Part shown: positions 8,147 to 17,104 of the stretch, in pieces
Position numbering within the stretch: position 1 is the stretch's first letter
Layout: every line of letters starts with the position of its first letter
Origin: Gammaproteobacteria bacterium
GTDB lineage: Bacteria; Pseudomonadota; Gammaproteobacteria; DSM-16500
NCBI GenBank assembly: GCA_013286085.1
Contig: JABDGK010000012.1
Span: forward strand, 1,010 to 51,015
Length of the DNA stretch: 50,006 nt
Direction of reading: 5' to 3'
Notes under the pieces: generated by a model
Databases searched by the model: none
Told to the model about the DNA's origin: nothing
Seen by the model: only the letters and a program-made list of their open reading frames with translations
Program-made: the position numbers and the translations under genes

Positions 8147-9427
8147 ATGCATACAAAGACTAACAAAAACATTTGGCATATTATTATTGGTGGCACCATT
8201 GGCAATTTAACCGAATGGTATAATTTCTTATTATATGGTTATTTAGCTTCTATCATTTCTCAACTCTTTTTTCCTACCCAAAATACATTATTATCACTGA
8301 CATTAGCATTTACTGTTTTTGCCATTAGCTTTTTTGTTCGACCATTCGGCGGAATATTATTTGGTTGGATTGGCGACACCTACGGTCGACAGCGTGCATT
8401 GGTCATTTCACTTATCATGATGGCTGTGCCTACATTTTTAATAGGTTGTTTGCCTACCTATCAAACTATTGGTATCGCAAGCCCTCTATTATTGTGCGTT
8501 TTTCGTATTTGTCAGGGCTTGTCCGCGGGTGGCGAGCACACCGGTTCTGCAGTCTATGTTGCAGAATATGCACCGCCCACACGTCGTGCATTATGGGTAA
8601 GTACAGTACCTACTAGCGCTGCGCTAGGCGTATTAATTAGCTCAACCACAGCATTATTGCTGGTTAATAGCTTTTCTCCAGAACAACTACTTTCGTGGGG
8701 ATGGCGAGTCGGCTATTGGATAGGAACACTACTTTGCCTCATCAGTATTTTTTTACGCATTAGCCTACCTGAAACTCCCAACTTTCAAAAAATTCAACAC
8801 AAAAAATTAAATAAGCGTTTCCCCATTTCAACCCTAATAAAAAATCCCACCACACGGAAAAATTTACTTATTGTATTTTGCTTAGCAAGTAGCTGGGGTG
8901 TTTTTTATCAAGTATTATTTATTTGGATGCCAACCTATCTCACCCATATTCAGCATTTTAATAGAAATATCGGATTACAAGTCAACAGCTGGTGCATCTT
9001 ACTATTTGCCTGCTTAATAATAGGCGTGGGATTTTTTGCAGATTATATAAAACGAAAATATATTTTATTCTTTTCTTGTATTGCAATGATCGTACTAGCC
9101 TATCCATTATTTACGTTATTATCCTCTGGTAATTTATTGAAAGTGTATATCGCCATGGGAATATTCACCGTCATCTTCAGCTTATATTTACCCACAGCGT
9201 TTGTCTGCATGGTAGAAGCATTTAATACTGAAATACGTTATACCGGTCTTTCATTTGGATTTAATGTAGGATTGGCCATTTTCGGCGGGACATGTCCATT
9301 AATAATGACATGGCTAATTGAAGTGACTGGCAATAACTCGGCTCCCGCATTCTATATGATAGCAGCAGCAATCGTTGCATTATTGACAACTTGGCACATT
9401 CATGACAAAAGAGGCGAGCCTATTTGA
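8147..9427 (+). CDS. MFS transporter, metabolite:H+ symporter (MHS) type
   Basis: A 426-residue, 12-helix major facilitator protein. The start GTIGNLTEWYNFLLYGYLA and the loop FGWIGDTYGRQRAL (the family's D-x-x-G-R-x-x motif between helices 2 and 3) are diagnostic. RICQGLSAGGEHTGSAVYVAEYAP in helix 4-5 is the MHS signature shared with ProP, KgtP and citrate/shikimate transporters. It should import an organic acid, betaine or amino acid with protons across the inner membrane; the substrate cannot be read from sequence. No clear ribosome site precedes the ATG. It ends 4 bases before the stop of the convergent gene at 9432. Confidence 0.9.
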   Translation: MHTKTNKNIWHIIIGGTIGNLTEWYNFLLYGYLASIISQLFFPTQNTLLSLTLAFTVFAISFFVRPFGGILFGWIGDTYGRQRALVISLIMMAVPTFLIGCLPTYQTIGIASPLLLCVFRICQGLSAGGEHTGSAVYVAEYAPPTRRALWVSTVPTSAALGVLISSTTALLLVNSFSPEQLLSWGWRVGYWIGTLLCLISIFLRISLPETPNFQKIQHKKLNKRFPISTLIKNPTTRKNLLIVFCLASSWGVFYQVLFIWMPTYLTHIQHFNRNIGLQVNSWCILLFACLIIGVGFFADYIKRKYILFFSCIAMIVLAYPLFTLLSSGNLLKVYIAMGIFTVIFSLYLPTAFVCMVEAFNTEIRYTGLSFGFNVGLAIFGGTCPLIMTWLIEVTGNNSAPAFYMIAAAIVALLTTWHIHDKRGEPI

Positions 9428-9431
9428 TAGA

Positions 9432-10244
9432 CTATTGCATCAAACAGGAGGAACGTTTGTTATCAGAACCTTGCTCATCTATTTCTTTTTCGCGAGACGA
9501 TAAAGAATTTCGCGCCAGTCGATGAGCCTCTCTTCTAAGACCAAATATGCCAGCATATCGCTTTTTATGCGTCTCTTTTTTTGAGGCTTGCGGAGGAAAA
9601 TGTATTTCTGCTTTCGACTCTAGCTCCTGCGAATCTTTGCTTTCCGCCAACCGTTGATTAATTCGCTGTGTGTTCTGCACGATTATCGCTTGTGACGAAG
9701 GTGCTGGATCATATGTTTCATCCATCTTTTCAAAAATAAGCGGTATATTGAAATAGGGAGGACGCGCATGGCCGATAAAATAAATAGGAATAGGACGTTG
9801 TTTATGTCGAACATAAAGCTCGTAAAGAAATTCTGACATTCTATCTTCGCTCTCTCTAAGCTCTTGCCTATCGAGTGTGTTGGAAAAAACAAAAAGAGTG
9901 ACTCTCAATCTTCTCGATATTCTTAGTGCTGATGAAACAGAATACGTAATATCAAATTCAGTTTGAGTCAAACGGCAATCGCCATCGTGAGTCGCTAAAA
10001 ATGTTATGCGTGCTTGATCCTCTATGCTTCTTAAGGTATAGAGTTTTCCATGATGCTTTATTTGCCCGCCTGGTGAATGGCAAATATTTTCAAATTTTAA
10101 TAAGTCACTTTTATCGTATGTAAACCCGAGAAGTACGATTTCATCCCAATCTGCTATTTCTGATTCTTCGAGTGCATCAACGACATTAAGACTGGAGGTG
10201 AGATGGTCATGAATTGTCCTGGCATTAATCCTGGCAGATAGCAT
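9432..10244 (-). CDS. hypothetical protein ending in a CaaX prenylation box; effector candidate
   Basis: Unrecognised 270-residue protein. Residues about 30-175 alternate hydrophobic strands and charged helices (EIVLLGFTY, RITFLATHDGDC, LRVTLFVFSNT, IPIYFIGHARPP), a Rossmann-like pattern. No P-loop is present, so a GTPase call is not supported. The C-terminal 80 residues are basic and disordered. The protein ends KRSSCLMQ: a Cys followed by two aliphatic residues and Gln, which is a CaaX box of the kind farnesylated by eukaryotic hosts. Bacteria lack CaaX prenylation, but Legionella effectors are known to use host enzymes this way to reach membranes. The gene is alone on its strand and nearly abuts the MFS gene. 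Confidence 0.75.
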   Translation of the reverse strand: MLSARINARTIHDHLTSSLNVVDALEESEIADWDEIVLLGFTYDKSDLLKFENICHSPGGQIKHHGKLYTLRSIEDQARITFLATHDGDCRLTQTEFDITYSVSSALRISRRLRVTLFVFSNTLDRQELRESEDRMSEFLYELYVRHKQRPIPIYFIGHARPPYFNIPLIFEKMDETYDPAPSSQAIIVQNTQRINQRLAESKDSQELESKAEIHFPPQASKKETHKKRYAGIFGLRREAHRLARNSLSSREKEIDEQGSDNKRSSCLMQ

Positions 10245-10374
10245 GAAAAATCCTTTTCAGTATGCAGAATGCGGTTAAAATAAGCCTATCATGAACTTAA
10301 TTAATACGCTATGCCAGATATACAACAATCAAAACCCATAAAAATTATTATTAATCAAATAGATGGAGACGCAC

Positions 10375-11373
10375 ATGTCTGCCTCACAGCATGCTGGGCT
10401 ACAAAGCCCCGCAAGATTATTTCAGACAATAAAAGATATCCCTTGGCGATTCGTCGCTCATCGCGGCGCAAACAATGAAGCGCCTGGAAATTCTCTCGTC
10501 CACCGACCCGAGAATACACTACCTGCGATGCTGGAAGCCTATCGCGTTGGCGCACATTATGTAGAATGTGACATTCATATGACACGTGATAACCGTATTG
10601 TTGTATTACACGATGATACCTTGCGTCGTACAGCGAGTTACAACCCCTCCAAAAAACTCACGCTCGAGCAGTTTAAAAAAATACTCGATACTAAAATTCC
10701 TGAATTGCGTTATGAAGATGAAGTATCGCAGGTATCTGTTGGTGCATACAATTCAAGAATTCCTGAAGAATTTCATACTACATCCATTTCACCCCTAGAA
10801 GAATTTCTCGAACAATTACAAAATAATACGGATCGACGCTTAATTATTGAATTAAAAGCGGGTGATGTTGCCATTATTGATGTCTTACAAAAATTAATTG
10901 CACGTTGCGCACGCGAATTTAATTTAAAGCCAGAACAACTTATTTTTATTAGTTTTGATTACAATTTAATTGCAGAATCAAAAAAAGTGTTACCACAGCA
11001 CAAACATTTATTTCTTACCGTCGCGCAACTGACGCCAGAGGATGAGAAATTGGGTTATTATCATTTAATCAAAGACAAAGTAACATTAGAAAAATATATT
11101 CAAATGGCAAAAGATGCGAGGCTCGATGGTTTAGATGTAGAGTATGATGCAGCATCAGTTGATGCCGAATTTATTCGCACCATTCATTCAGCTGATCTTT
11201 GCTGTGCAATATGGACGTATGAGCAAGATGATAATCTGGATATGGCGAAACGTATGCTGCAAGCTGGGGCAGACTATATTAATACCAATCAACCACAATA
11301 TATGTTTGAACAGTTGCAGCCTGCTAAAGTCATTGATGAATCTAACGCATCGCAACATCATAAAAAAATATAA
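10375..11373 (+). CDS. glycerophosphodiester phosphodiesterase
   Basis: About 332 residues from the ATG at 10375, chosen over the in-frame ATG at 10363 because GGAG sits 6 bases ahead of it. It has the GDPD TIM-barrel motifs: HRG (His29-Arg30), the ENT motif (Glu46-Asn47), a metal-binding ECD (Glu64, Asp66), and HDD with the second catalytic His at 79. The C-terminal ADYINTNQP closes the barrel. It hydrolyses glycerophosphodiesters to glycerol-3-phosphate and an alcohol. There is no signal peptide, so it is likely cytosolic. An insertion after the HDDTL motif (about residues 82-135) makes it longer than UgpQ. A second, shorter GDPD is at 42353-43102. Confidence 0.92.
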   Translation: MSASQHAGLQSPARLFQTIKDIPWRFVAHRGANNEAPGNSLVHRPENTLPAMLEAYRVGAHYVECDIHMTRDNRIVVLHDDTLRRTASYNPSKKLTLEQFKKILDTKIPELRYEDEVSQVSVGAYNSRIPEEFHTTSISPLEEFLEQLQNNTDRRLIIELKAGDVAIIDVLQKLIARCAREFNLKPEQLIFISFDYNLIAESKKVLPQHKHLFLTVAQLTPEDEKLGYYHLIKDKVTLEKYIQMAKDARLDGLDVEYDAASVDAEFIRTIHSADLCCAIWTYEQDDNLDMAKRMLQAGADYINTNQPQYMFEQLQPAKVIDESNASQHHKKI

Positions 11374-11378
11374 TTTTA

Positions 11379-12182
11379 TCAGCGGTTTTTTTGTTTAAGT
11401 AAAAGAATTGCTAATGAAAATGGCTCAGAATCAACAGAAGGAAAGCCTGAAAATGGGCAATCCAACGTAAAAATAAGATAAAAAACAAGGCCAATGACTA
11501 ACGAAAAGCCACCTAATAATATCAGCCAAATACCCAGCGTTTGTGCGACAAAAAGGCCGTGAAAAGCAAATAATACAAAAGCACCGGTGAACAAAACCGG
11601 CCATAACGCTTTTGCCGTGTTGCCTCGCGCAATTAACAAACGTGTTCGTCGAGCATCTAACCAGTGATTGATCAGAGTCATCGCTTGAGAAAAGATAACC
11701 GCTTCACGTTCACCTGCAGGAATAATATGTTGTATCGCGTGTACTATTTTAATTGAATTTGAGTAATTTTGTTCGTGATCGTTAATAGTCGAACTGGTGG
11801 TATCTCTTAAGGTCAACCACTCTTGTTCAATCACCTTTTCAGAGTAAGCGAGCGCCACATCACGAATATTGAATTCCTTCCATCGAGGTGATGCTTCTAC
11901 CGTATAAACAAGATCAAGTAACGCATAAGCTTCCTTTTGCACCGCAGCGTCTGCTTCTGAATAATTTTGCCAAACTCCCCATAACGTAAAAGTCAGCAAA
12001 ATAGCGTAGACTGTACCCATAACTTGATAAACAGATGAAATTAAATCCGTGTTGTCTTTTAACTGATGGACATCAAAAAATTGTTTGCAAATAAAAGCAG
12101 CGATAAAAGCGATTACAATAGTAGCAACAACAATAAACGTAACTTGAAATTTTCCGGAGAATTTTAATAAAAATGACCGCAT
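11379..12182 (-). CDS. DUF4239 family membrane protein, second copy
   Basis: A 267-residue membrane protein with the same 2+2 helix layout as the one at 7300-8082: hydrophobic segments near 15-33 and 50-68, a soluble helical middle, then two helices around 192-240. Markers are YAILLTFTLWGVWQNYSEADAAVQKEA after the second helix and FTLDCPFSGFPSV near the end. AAGGG is correctly placed ahead of the ATG. It is convergent with the GDPD gene, with a gap of 5 bases. Sequence identity to the other copy is low, so this is an old duplication or separate acquisition. Function unknown; a channel-like role is only inferred. Confidence 0.82.
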   Translation of the reverse strand: MRSFLLKFSGKFQVTFIVVATIVIAFIAAFICKQFFDVHQLKDNTDLISSVYQVMGTVYAILLTFTLWGVWQNYSEADAAVQKEAYALLDLVYTVEASPRWKEFNIRDVALAYSEKVIEQEWLTLRDTTSSTINDHEQNYSNSIKIVHAIQHIIPAGEREAVIFSQAMTLINHWLDARRTRLLIARGNTAKALWPVLFTGAFVLFAFHGLFVAQTLGIWLILLGGFSLVIGLVFYLIFTLDCPFSGFPSVDSEPFSLAILLLKQKNR

Positions 12183-12274
12183 TGCAAATCCCTTAGCAAT
12201 TCGTATGGATTTTTTAATATAACATATTTTCTGCGGAGGGGAACCTACAGATAGCCGTAATACTTATTTTATAA

Positions 12275-12567
12275 CTGAGCCGCGCGCGTTAGCGCATACT
12301 GTTATACACAAGTTAAAGAAGAACTGTCACCCCGCAAAAAACGCGCCACTTTCTGTAAAAAGGAAACAAAATCCAATTCGCGTTTTTGTGCGGGGCCTGG
12401 TGCAAATTTTGAAAAAAAGACGCCCCACCCCAAGGTTATTTACCAGGCCCCGCACAAAATTTCGTGAAACAGCATTTTTCTCAACTCTATTGTGGACGAA
12501 ATTTTTGCGGGGTGACAGTTCTTCTTTAACTTGTGTATAACAGTATGTGCTGACGCGCGCGGCTCGG
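12275..12567. repeat. REP1 palindromic repeat, interrupted by a MITE
   Basis: A left half-site (TGAGCCGCGCGCG, from 12276) and a right half-site (CTGACGCGCGCGGCTCGG, ending 12567) match the ends of the uninterrupted repeat at 42276-42346. A 251-bp MITE lies between them. With the promoter region of the DUF4239 gene it fills the 402-bp gap between genes at 12182 and 12585; nothing else is seen there. Confidence 0.75.
12296..12546. mobile_element. 251-bp palindromic MITE, copy 1
   Basis: Terminal inverted repeats of 45 bp (12296-12340 and 12502-12546) begin ATACTGTTATACACAAG and run through ACTGTCACCCCGCAAAAA. An inner inverted pair, GTGCGGGGCCTGGT and its complement, surrounds the centre, so the whole element can fold into a long cruciform. 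Copy 2 at 22463-22713 has the same length and ends, with its interior in the opposite orientation. No ORF of substance is present, so mobilisation would need a transposase in trans. Confidence 0.85.
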
Positions 12568-12584
12568 TACTGCAAATCAATACG

Positions 12585-15500
12585 TTATGTTAATACAAGC
12601 GCTCGCTTCTTTTCTTCTTTTTTCGTTTTCTTCCTTTTATCTACAACAGCTGGCTTAAACTGGCGAGGAGAAGTCGATGACACGGCTGCAGAAGCAACAG
12701 GCATTACCGGCGGCGTTATGGCGTGAGCAGATGCGGCATCACTACTTTGCTGATTTTCCACCACTAACACACTGGGTGCCAACAATGGCATAACAGGTTG
12801 CGCATTAGCCAATCTCGTCAATACGTGAGAACTAGAAGAACTCACTGGTGCAACACTCGGTGGCGTACTCACTTTTGGTTGCTCAACAGGCATGACATCA
12901 GGCACAAGTAATGGTGGTGCAGATGCAGCCACAGCATCAGATAGTACTGGTGCTACTACTTGTAATGCAGGCTGCTGCCTTCCTAATGATAAATATGGCA
13001 TCTGTTCTGATTCATCTGTCACTACACTATGAGAAGTGAGCATATTAATTCTAGCTTGCACTGCAGCCAGATGAGGATTTGTCGCAGAAGGACTGACATA
13101 AATAACCGGATAAGCAGACTGCACAGGGTGATGACTCGCATTCCCATAAAGCGGTTGCACATACGGGAACATCGCACTACTGTCACTTGCATATACCGGT
13201 TGAGCATAAGCCACTGGAAAATGACTTGTATTGGCATCAATCTGTTGCGCAAAAACAATGGGCACAGATGCACTACTGCTTGCACTCACAAATGCCGGCT
13301 GGACTAGCGCCTCCTGGACCGGGATACTACTCACACTCACTGCCGCGGGTTGAGACAACGCTGGACGCACGTTAACAACTGGTTTTACTGCTTGTGCTTG
13401 TGCCACTTGCGTTTTTAATGTTGTGATGATTTGTTTTACATCTGCTAGTGATTCTTCAACGTGTTGTACACAGATATCTTCTTTAAGTTTTTTTGCTATT
13501 ATATCGTCAGCTGTATCTCTCAATGTACTTGAAGAATGCACAGAACGAAGCACCTCGCGGATTCCATGTGAAACATCTGCCTGATAACCGTCATATTTCG
13601 CTTGCTGTAATAACAATGCATCTGGGTTTAACAATAGTATTTTTTGAGCTTTCTGCTGTTCGACTACTTGCAAACACCAGCGCGCAAAATTCTTATATTT
13701 AAAACCCGCCTCTTTTGATTTACGTGTTAAATAATCGGTAGCATCTCGAATACGTAACTGCAATGTTGCATCTGATATATCAGGAAAACGTTTCTTAGCC
13801 ATCTCTATTGGCGTCGATAATAATAACGTTTTGGTGCATAAATACAATTTGCGCCTCACACTACCTATCCCTAGATCAACGCGAGTGAAATAATGACGCA
13901 TCATACTCATAACGGATGGCAAATAGTCTTGATTTGCCGATTCCCACATACCACTATTACCAGTAGTAAAAAGTTCTTTGTTTTTTACTTGCTGCGCCAC
14001 ATCTTTAGCAAACAATTCTTGTTGTTGTTTCTGTTTTGCTTTTTGTGAAAAATATGTTTGGAGTTCATTAACAGCATGCGTGATAGCTGGCAATTTAGCG
14101 CCATCTACCAGGAAAGCCAATTGTACTGTTGATGCTTCATCTAACGATTCTTTCTGTGACAACTCTTCTAGAATCTGCACTTTTGACGCGATGGATTGTT
14201 GACGAGCATTTTCTGCAACCATGCCGGCATACCCAGGCGTAGTGCTGGCTATCTGTGCCACTTTTTCTTTTTGGTCTTGCAGCAAATAGGACGACTTCAT
14301 TGCTTCTAATTTACTAACTACTTCACGTGCTTTGGTACGGTCATGTGTATTGACATCCGTATAATAAGCCAGTGCCTTAGTGTACAAATCAATTATCTCA
14401 TCAGTACTGGAAGCAATCTCTGCGGCGGGTATTGCAGCACTCATATCACCAAGATGAACAGCTTGTCGGTAAGCTTTTAATGCTTTGTCAGTAGAATTTT
14501 CATGATGATTACGCACATGAAAATCACCTAAATGTTTAAAAACAGGCGCGTATGTCGTTTCTTTATCAGGGTTTAAAATTTTTCTGGTTTCATCAAGTAA
14601 ATTCTTGACAATATCTACAGATAAATTGTTATCCTGAGAAACAAGCGCAATCATAAATTCATATAATTGAATTTTATGCTTTCTATCATGTGCTTTTTTT
14701 ATAGCAGGTAGCATTACTTCTTGCAGCAATATTTTCTTATCTATCTCCTGGAAATAACCGATATAATAAGACATTATGCTCACATGTAGCTTGGCGATAT
14801 CCGCAAAAATTTCTACCTGTCTTTCTGCATCTGATTCCTGAAATAAGTTACACAATGCAATGTACTGAAACAAGTTTGCTTGTGGCAGAAATTCAGCTTT
14901 TTTTACTTTTCTAAATTGGGTAATCGCTTTGGCAAGATTTTTAGGCTCACCTTTTAATGTACCATAAACCATTTGCAACCCGCTGCACAAATTAGCTCTA
15001 TCCTCCTCTATTTCTTCTGAAGTTTTTTTATTTTCTACATAAAGCATAACCTCTTTTGAAATACTACTAGCTGATAAAGGTTGAAACCACTTCATAAATT
15101 GCGTCATTTTATCAGGTGCTTTACTTTGTACTAGCTCAGCAGCAAATCGTGCGTTGTCGCGAAATTCTAGGAACGAATTAAACTGGTTTATCCCGTTGCG
15201 CTTTTCAACTATATAGAGTAATTCATCAATGACAACGGCTTTTTCTGCTTCATTTGTTGCAGCATATTCTTTTTCAAAAGCCGCTTTTGCTTCAGCGTAT
15301 TTTTTTTGCTTAAGAAGAGGTTGCAAAGTTTCCCATATATTCTGATGCTTGCGGGAAATTGTCAGCCATTCTTGATGCTGCTCTTCGTCTCCCAACTCTT
15401 TGAATAAAACACCTGCTTCCTTGGCTAGCTCACTTTTTTTAGCGTGATCTGCTTCGTCGCATTGTTCATAAGCACGTAGCTTTTCGATTAATTTAGCAAT

Positions 15501-15917
15501 GGGGTCGTCTTTGGCGACTTGCTTTAACTGAGTTGCAACAGAATAATGCTTGCAACAAGAAGGATCTTTTTTAATGAGCTCTACTATGATTTGTTTGTAA
15601 ATATTTTTTTCGCCAGGATACGCACGATAATAATATATCGCACAGCCTAAAGTATTATTACCATTAAATGTTATTACCTTATTAAGGTCTACTCCATCCG
15701 CAGCTAACAGTTTTTTTACTGTTGCAAGCTTTGCACCATTAATCGCAACATGAAGCAGATCCATATTTTCCCACGTTGATAGCCCTACCACTGTATGAAT
15801 AGTCTCTGGCGTCAATTGAGCAACTAACTCATCACCTTTATCTTGCACTATGAGAGAATACAATTTATGAAATTCAGATTTAATAGAAGAACCATAGTGT
15901 TCAAAAATTTTCGGCAT
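12585..15917 (-). CDS. large ankyrin-like protein with disordered C-terminus; effector candidate
   Basis: A 1110-residue protein. Residues about 50-118 contain ankyrin-like helices (NMDLLHVAINGAKLATVKKLL, then DVDLNK-type turn and TLGCAIYYY). Residues 120-830 are almost entirely helical with TPR/Sel1-like stretches such as ALKAYRQAVHLGDMSAA and IIDLYTKALAYY. From about 840 on the chain is low-complexity, rich in Pro, Ala, Ser, Val and Gln with repeated VQP, AQP and SVSS units. It ends in a lysine-rich block (DKRKKTKKEEKKR) that resembles a nuclear localisation signal. There is no signal peptide. The architecture is typical of Legionellales type IV effectors, but translocation is inferred. AAAGG precedes the ATG. 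Confidence 0.8.
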   Translation of the reverse strand: MPKIFEHYGSSIKSEFHKLYSLIVQDKGDELVAQLTPETIHTVVGLSTWENMDLLHVAINGAKLATVKKLLAADGVDLNKVITFNGNNTLGCAIYYYRAYPGEKNIYKQIIVELIKKDPSCCKHYSVATQLKQVAKDDPIAKLIEKLRAYEQCDEADHAKKSELAKEAGVLFKELGDEEQHQEWLTISRKHQNIWETLQPLLKQKKYAEAKAAFEKEYAATNEAEKAVVIDELLYIVEKRNGINQFNSFLEFRDNARFAAELVQSKAPDKMTQFMKWFQPLSASSISKEVMLYVENKKTSEEIEEDRANLCSGLQMVYGTLKGEPKNLAKAITQFRKVKKAEFLPQANLFQYIALCNLFQESDAERQVEIFADIAKLHVSIMSYYIGYFQEIDKKILLQEVMLPAIKKAHDRKHKIQLYEFMIALVSQDNNLSVDIVKNLLDETRKILNPDKETTYAPVFKHLGDFHVRNHHENSTDKALKAYRQAVHLGDMSAAIPAAEIASSTDEIIDLYTKALAYYTDVNTHDRTKAREVVSKLEAMKSSYLLQDQKEKVAQIASTTPGYAGMVAENARQQSIASKVQILEELSQKESLDEASTVQLAFLVDGAKLPAITHAVNELQTYFSQKAKQKQQQELFAKDVAQQVKNKELFTTGNSGMWESANQDYLPSVMSMMRHYFTRVDLGIGSVRRKLYLCTKTLLLSTPIEMAKKRFPDISDATLQLRIRDATDYLTRKSKEAGFKYKNFARWCLQVVEQQKAQKILLLNPDALLLQQAKYDGYQADVSHGIREVLRSVHSSSTLRDTADDIIAKKLKEDICVQHVEESLADVKQIITTLKTQVAQAQAVKPVVNVRPALSQPAAVSVSSIPVQEALVQPAFVSASSSASVPIVFAQQIDANTSHFPVAYAQPVYASDSSAMFPYVQPLYGNASHHPVQSAYPVIYVSPSATNPHLAAVQARINMLTSHSVVTDESEQMPYLSLGRQQPALQVVAPVLSDAVAASAPPLLVPDVMPVEQPKVSTPPSVAPVSSSSSHVLTRLANAQPVMPLLAPSVLVVENQQSSDAASAHAITPPVMPVASAAVSSTSPRQFKPAVVDKRKKTKKEEKKRALVLT

Positions 15918-16139
15918 AGGAAAGAACCTTTAACAGAGTATTATTTGCGCACATTGTACCCGATAAATCGCAACTTAGCACTAAATTTATTCAAAATTAA
16001 GCCCATATGGAGCGCAGCGCGTAATACGGGCTACACACTAAATTTATTCAACATAGATATGTATAAATATTGACACACAGCCCCGTTACCCTGTAGAATT
16101 GATTTAATTTTAATCAAATCAATTTGGATAGCATATAGT

Positions 16140-16373
16140 ATGATGAGCTCACAACAGACAACTACCAGCGTAGAGCTGGTGGACATTTCGCCTCGTTCTC
16201 AAGAAACTAATGCCGCCGCTGCCAGTAGCAGTAGCCCAGCTTGTAGCCTGGTAAAAATGGCAATCGAAGCATCGAATAGCAAGATTCGCATACGATTTAA
16301 TGGGAAAGAAAATGATATTCAACGTATTGCTGACTTTCTCAGTCAACAATTTTCTGGCAAAAAAATAAAATAA
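16140..16373 (+). CDS. short hypothetical protein, possibly the 5' part of a frameshifted gene
   Basis: Encodes 77 residues starting MMSSQQ, with a Ser/Ala-rich stretch (AAAASSSSPA) and a C-terminal helical segment (NDIQRIADFLSQQF). It ends just after a run of seven A (16359-16365). A -1 slip there would enter the frame that stays open from 16334 to 16987. No good Shine-Dalgarno is seen upstream. It may be an intact small protein, or the N-terminus of a longer one broken by an indel in the A run. Confidence 0.5.
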   Translation: MMSSQQTTTSVELVDISPRSQETNAAAASSSSPACSLVKMAIEASNSKIRIRFNGKENDIQRIADFLSQQFSGKKIK

Positions 16374-16375
16374 AG

Positions 16376-16987
16376 GACCAGGGTCAAGCGCGTCCTTATC
16401 ATGTTAATCCTTGGGGCAGAGCTTGGTTTCATGATGCGACAGCGCTTCGACTTGAATGGTGGTTTCCGGCTGGTTGGGCTAGTGATGACACAATTAAAAC
16501 GGCTATCGCAACCATTTTAAAACCGCTATCGCTTACATTGTCCACCACCGCGAATCCACAAATTTACTCTGCACCTCCACGCCATTATTTTATTGCTACA
16601 GACAACAGAAACGTGTTAAACGTGTTACCTGAAGCGGCTATTTCTGCTTGCACCCACTTTATTGGGTACACGAAGTCTTATTTACCGGCGGGTGACTATA
16701 ACCCTGATCAAGTTCATCATTATCCACCCCAGACCAGGCCCCGTTTCAATAAAAAAATATACCCCGATGGATTTTTTAATATTGCTCCTGCCGAGACATC
16801 GACTGCTTCTGCAGAGACACATTCACTGCCGCTGTCATTATCCAAGCCAAGACTTGAAAAAGCACCTAGCATATTCTTGAAAGCGCCTCCCAGAGAAACA
16901 ATGAACTCCTCCTCGGCCTCTTCTATGCCGAATACACCTGCTACTGCAAGTGCGATTGTTCTGCCTTTAGCAAGTTTGAAATTATAA
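16376..16987 (+). pseudogene. open frame without a start codon; 3' part of a broken gene
   Basis: This frame is open from 16334 to the stop at 16987, but the first bacterial start codon is a TTG at 16538 with no ribosome site. The upstream codons already read like protein (RPYHVNPWGRAWFHDA, RLEWWFPAGWASDD), as does the region after 16538 (PRHYFIATDNRNVLNV, FIGYTKSYLPAGDYNP). The coding signal therefore starts before any usable start. It is in the -1 frame relative to the ORF at 16140-16373, and the two overlap at a seven-A run. Most likely one gene of about 280 codons disrupted by a frameshift; transcriptional or ribosomal slippage is an alternative. The C-terminal third is Ser/Ala/Pro-rich. 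No family recognised. Confidence 0.5.
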
Positions 16988-16992
16988 AAATA

Positions 16993-17030
16993 AAGCCTGT
17001 CTTTCCCGCGAAGGAGGGAAAGACAGGCTT
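16993..17030. terminator. strong bidirectional hairpin terminator
   Basis: A perfect 15-bp stem (16993-17007 with 17016-17030; AAGCCTGTCTTTCCC) encloses an 8-base loop. On the minus strand it is followed by TTATTTTTATAA, a Rho-independent configuration suited to the gene ending at 17105. On the plus strand it follows the broken gene ending at 16987. A second small hairpin (CCCCGTT / AACGGGG at 17055-17077) lies between it and the minus-strand stop. Confidence 0.8.
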
Positions 17031-17104
17031 GGGGTTCGCGGGGACACCTCAGAGCCCCGTTTAGAAGCATAACGGGGTAAACTCCGCAAGCATGTCCACC
17101 AGAG

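Noticed and set aside
9432-10244. Small GTPase identity for the CaaX protein
   Set aside because: No P-loop (GxxxxGK[ST]) or NKxD motif is present; only the Rossmann-like pattern and the CaaX box can be supported.
12327-12575. 82-residue minus-strand ORF
   Set aside because: It lies within the 251-bp MITE and its ends are read from the terminal repeat; the mirrored copy at 22469-22753 gives an unrelated peptide order, so neither is a conserved gene.
13029-13307. Plus-strand ORF opposite the 1110-residue gene
   Set aside because: Shadow of a low-complexity coding region; no start signal and biased composition explained by the real gene.
16359-16365. Programmed -1 frameshift at AAAAAAA
   Set aside because: The preceding base and codon phase are not the ideal slippery heptamer and no downstream pseudoknot was identified; a simple indel is the more economical reading.
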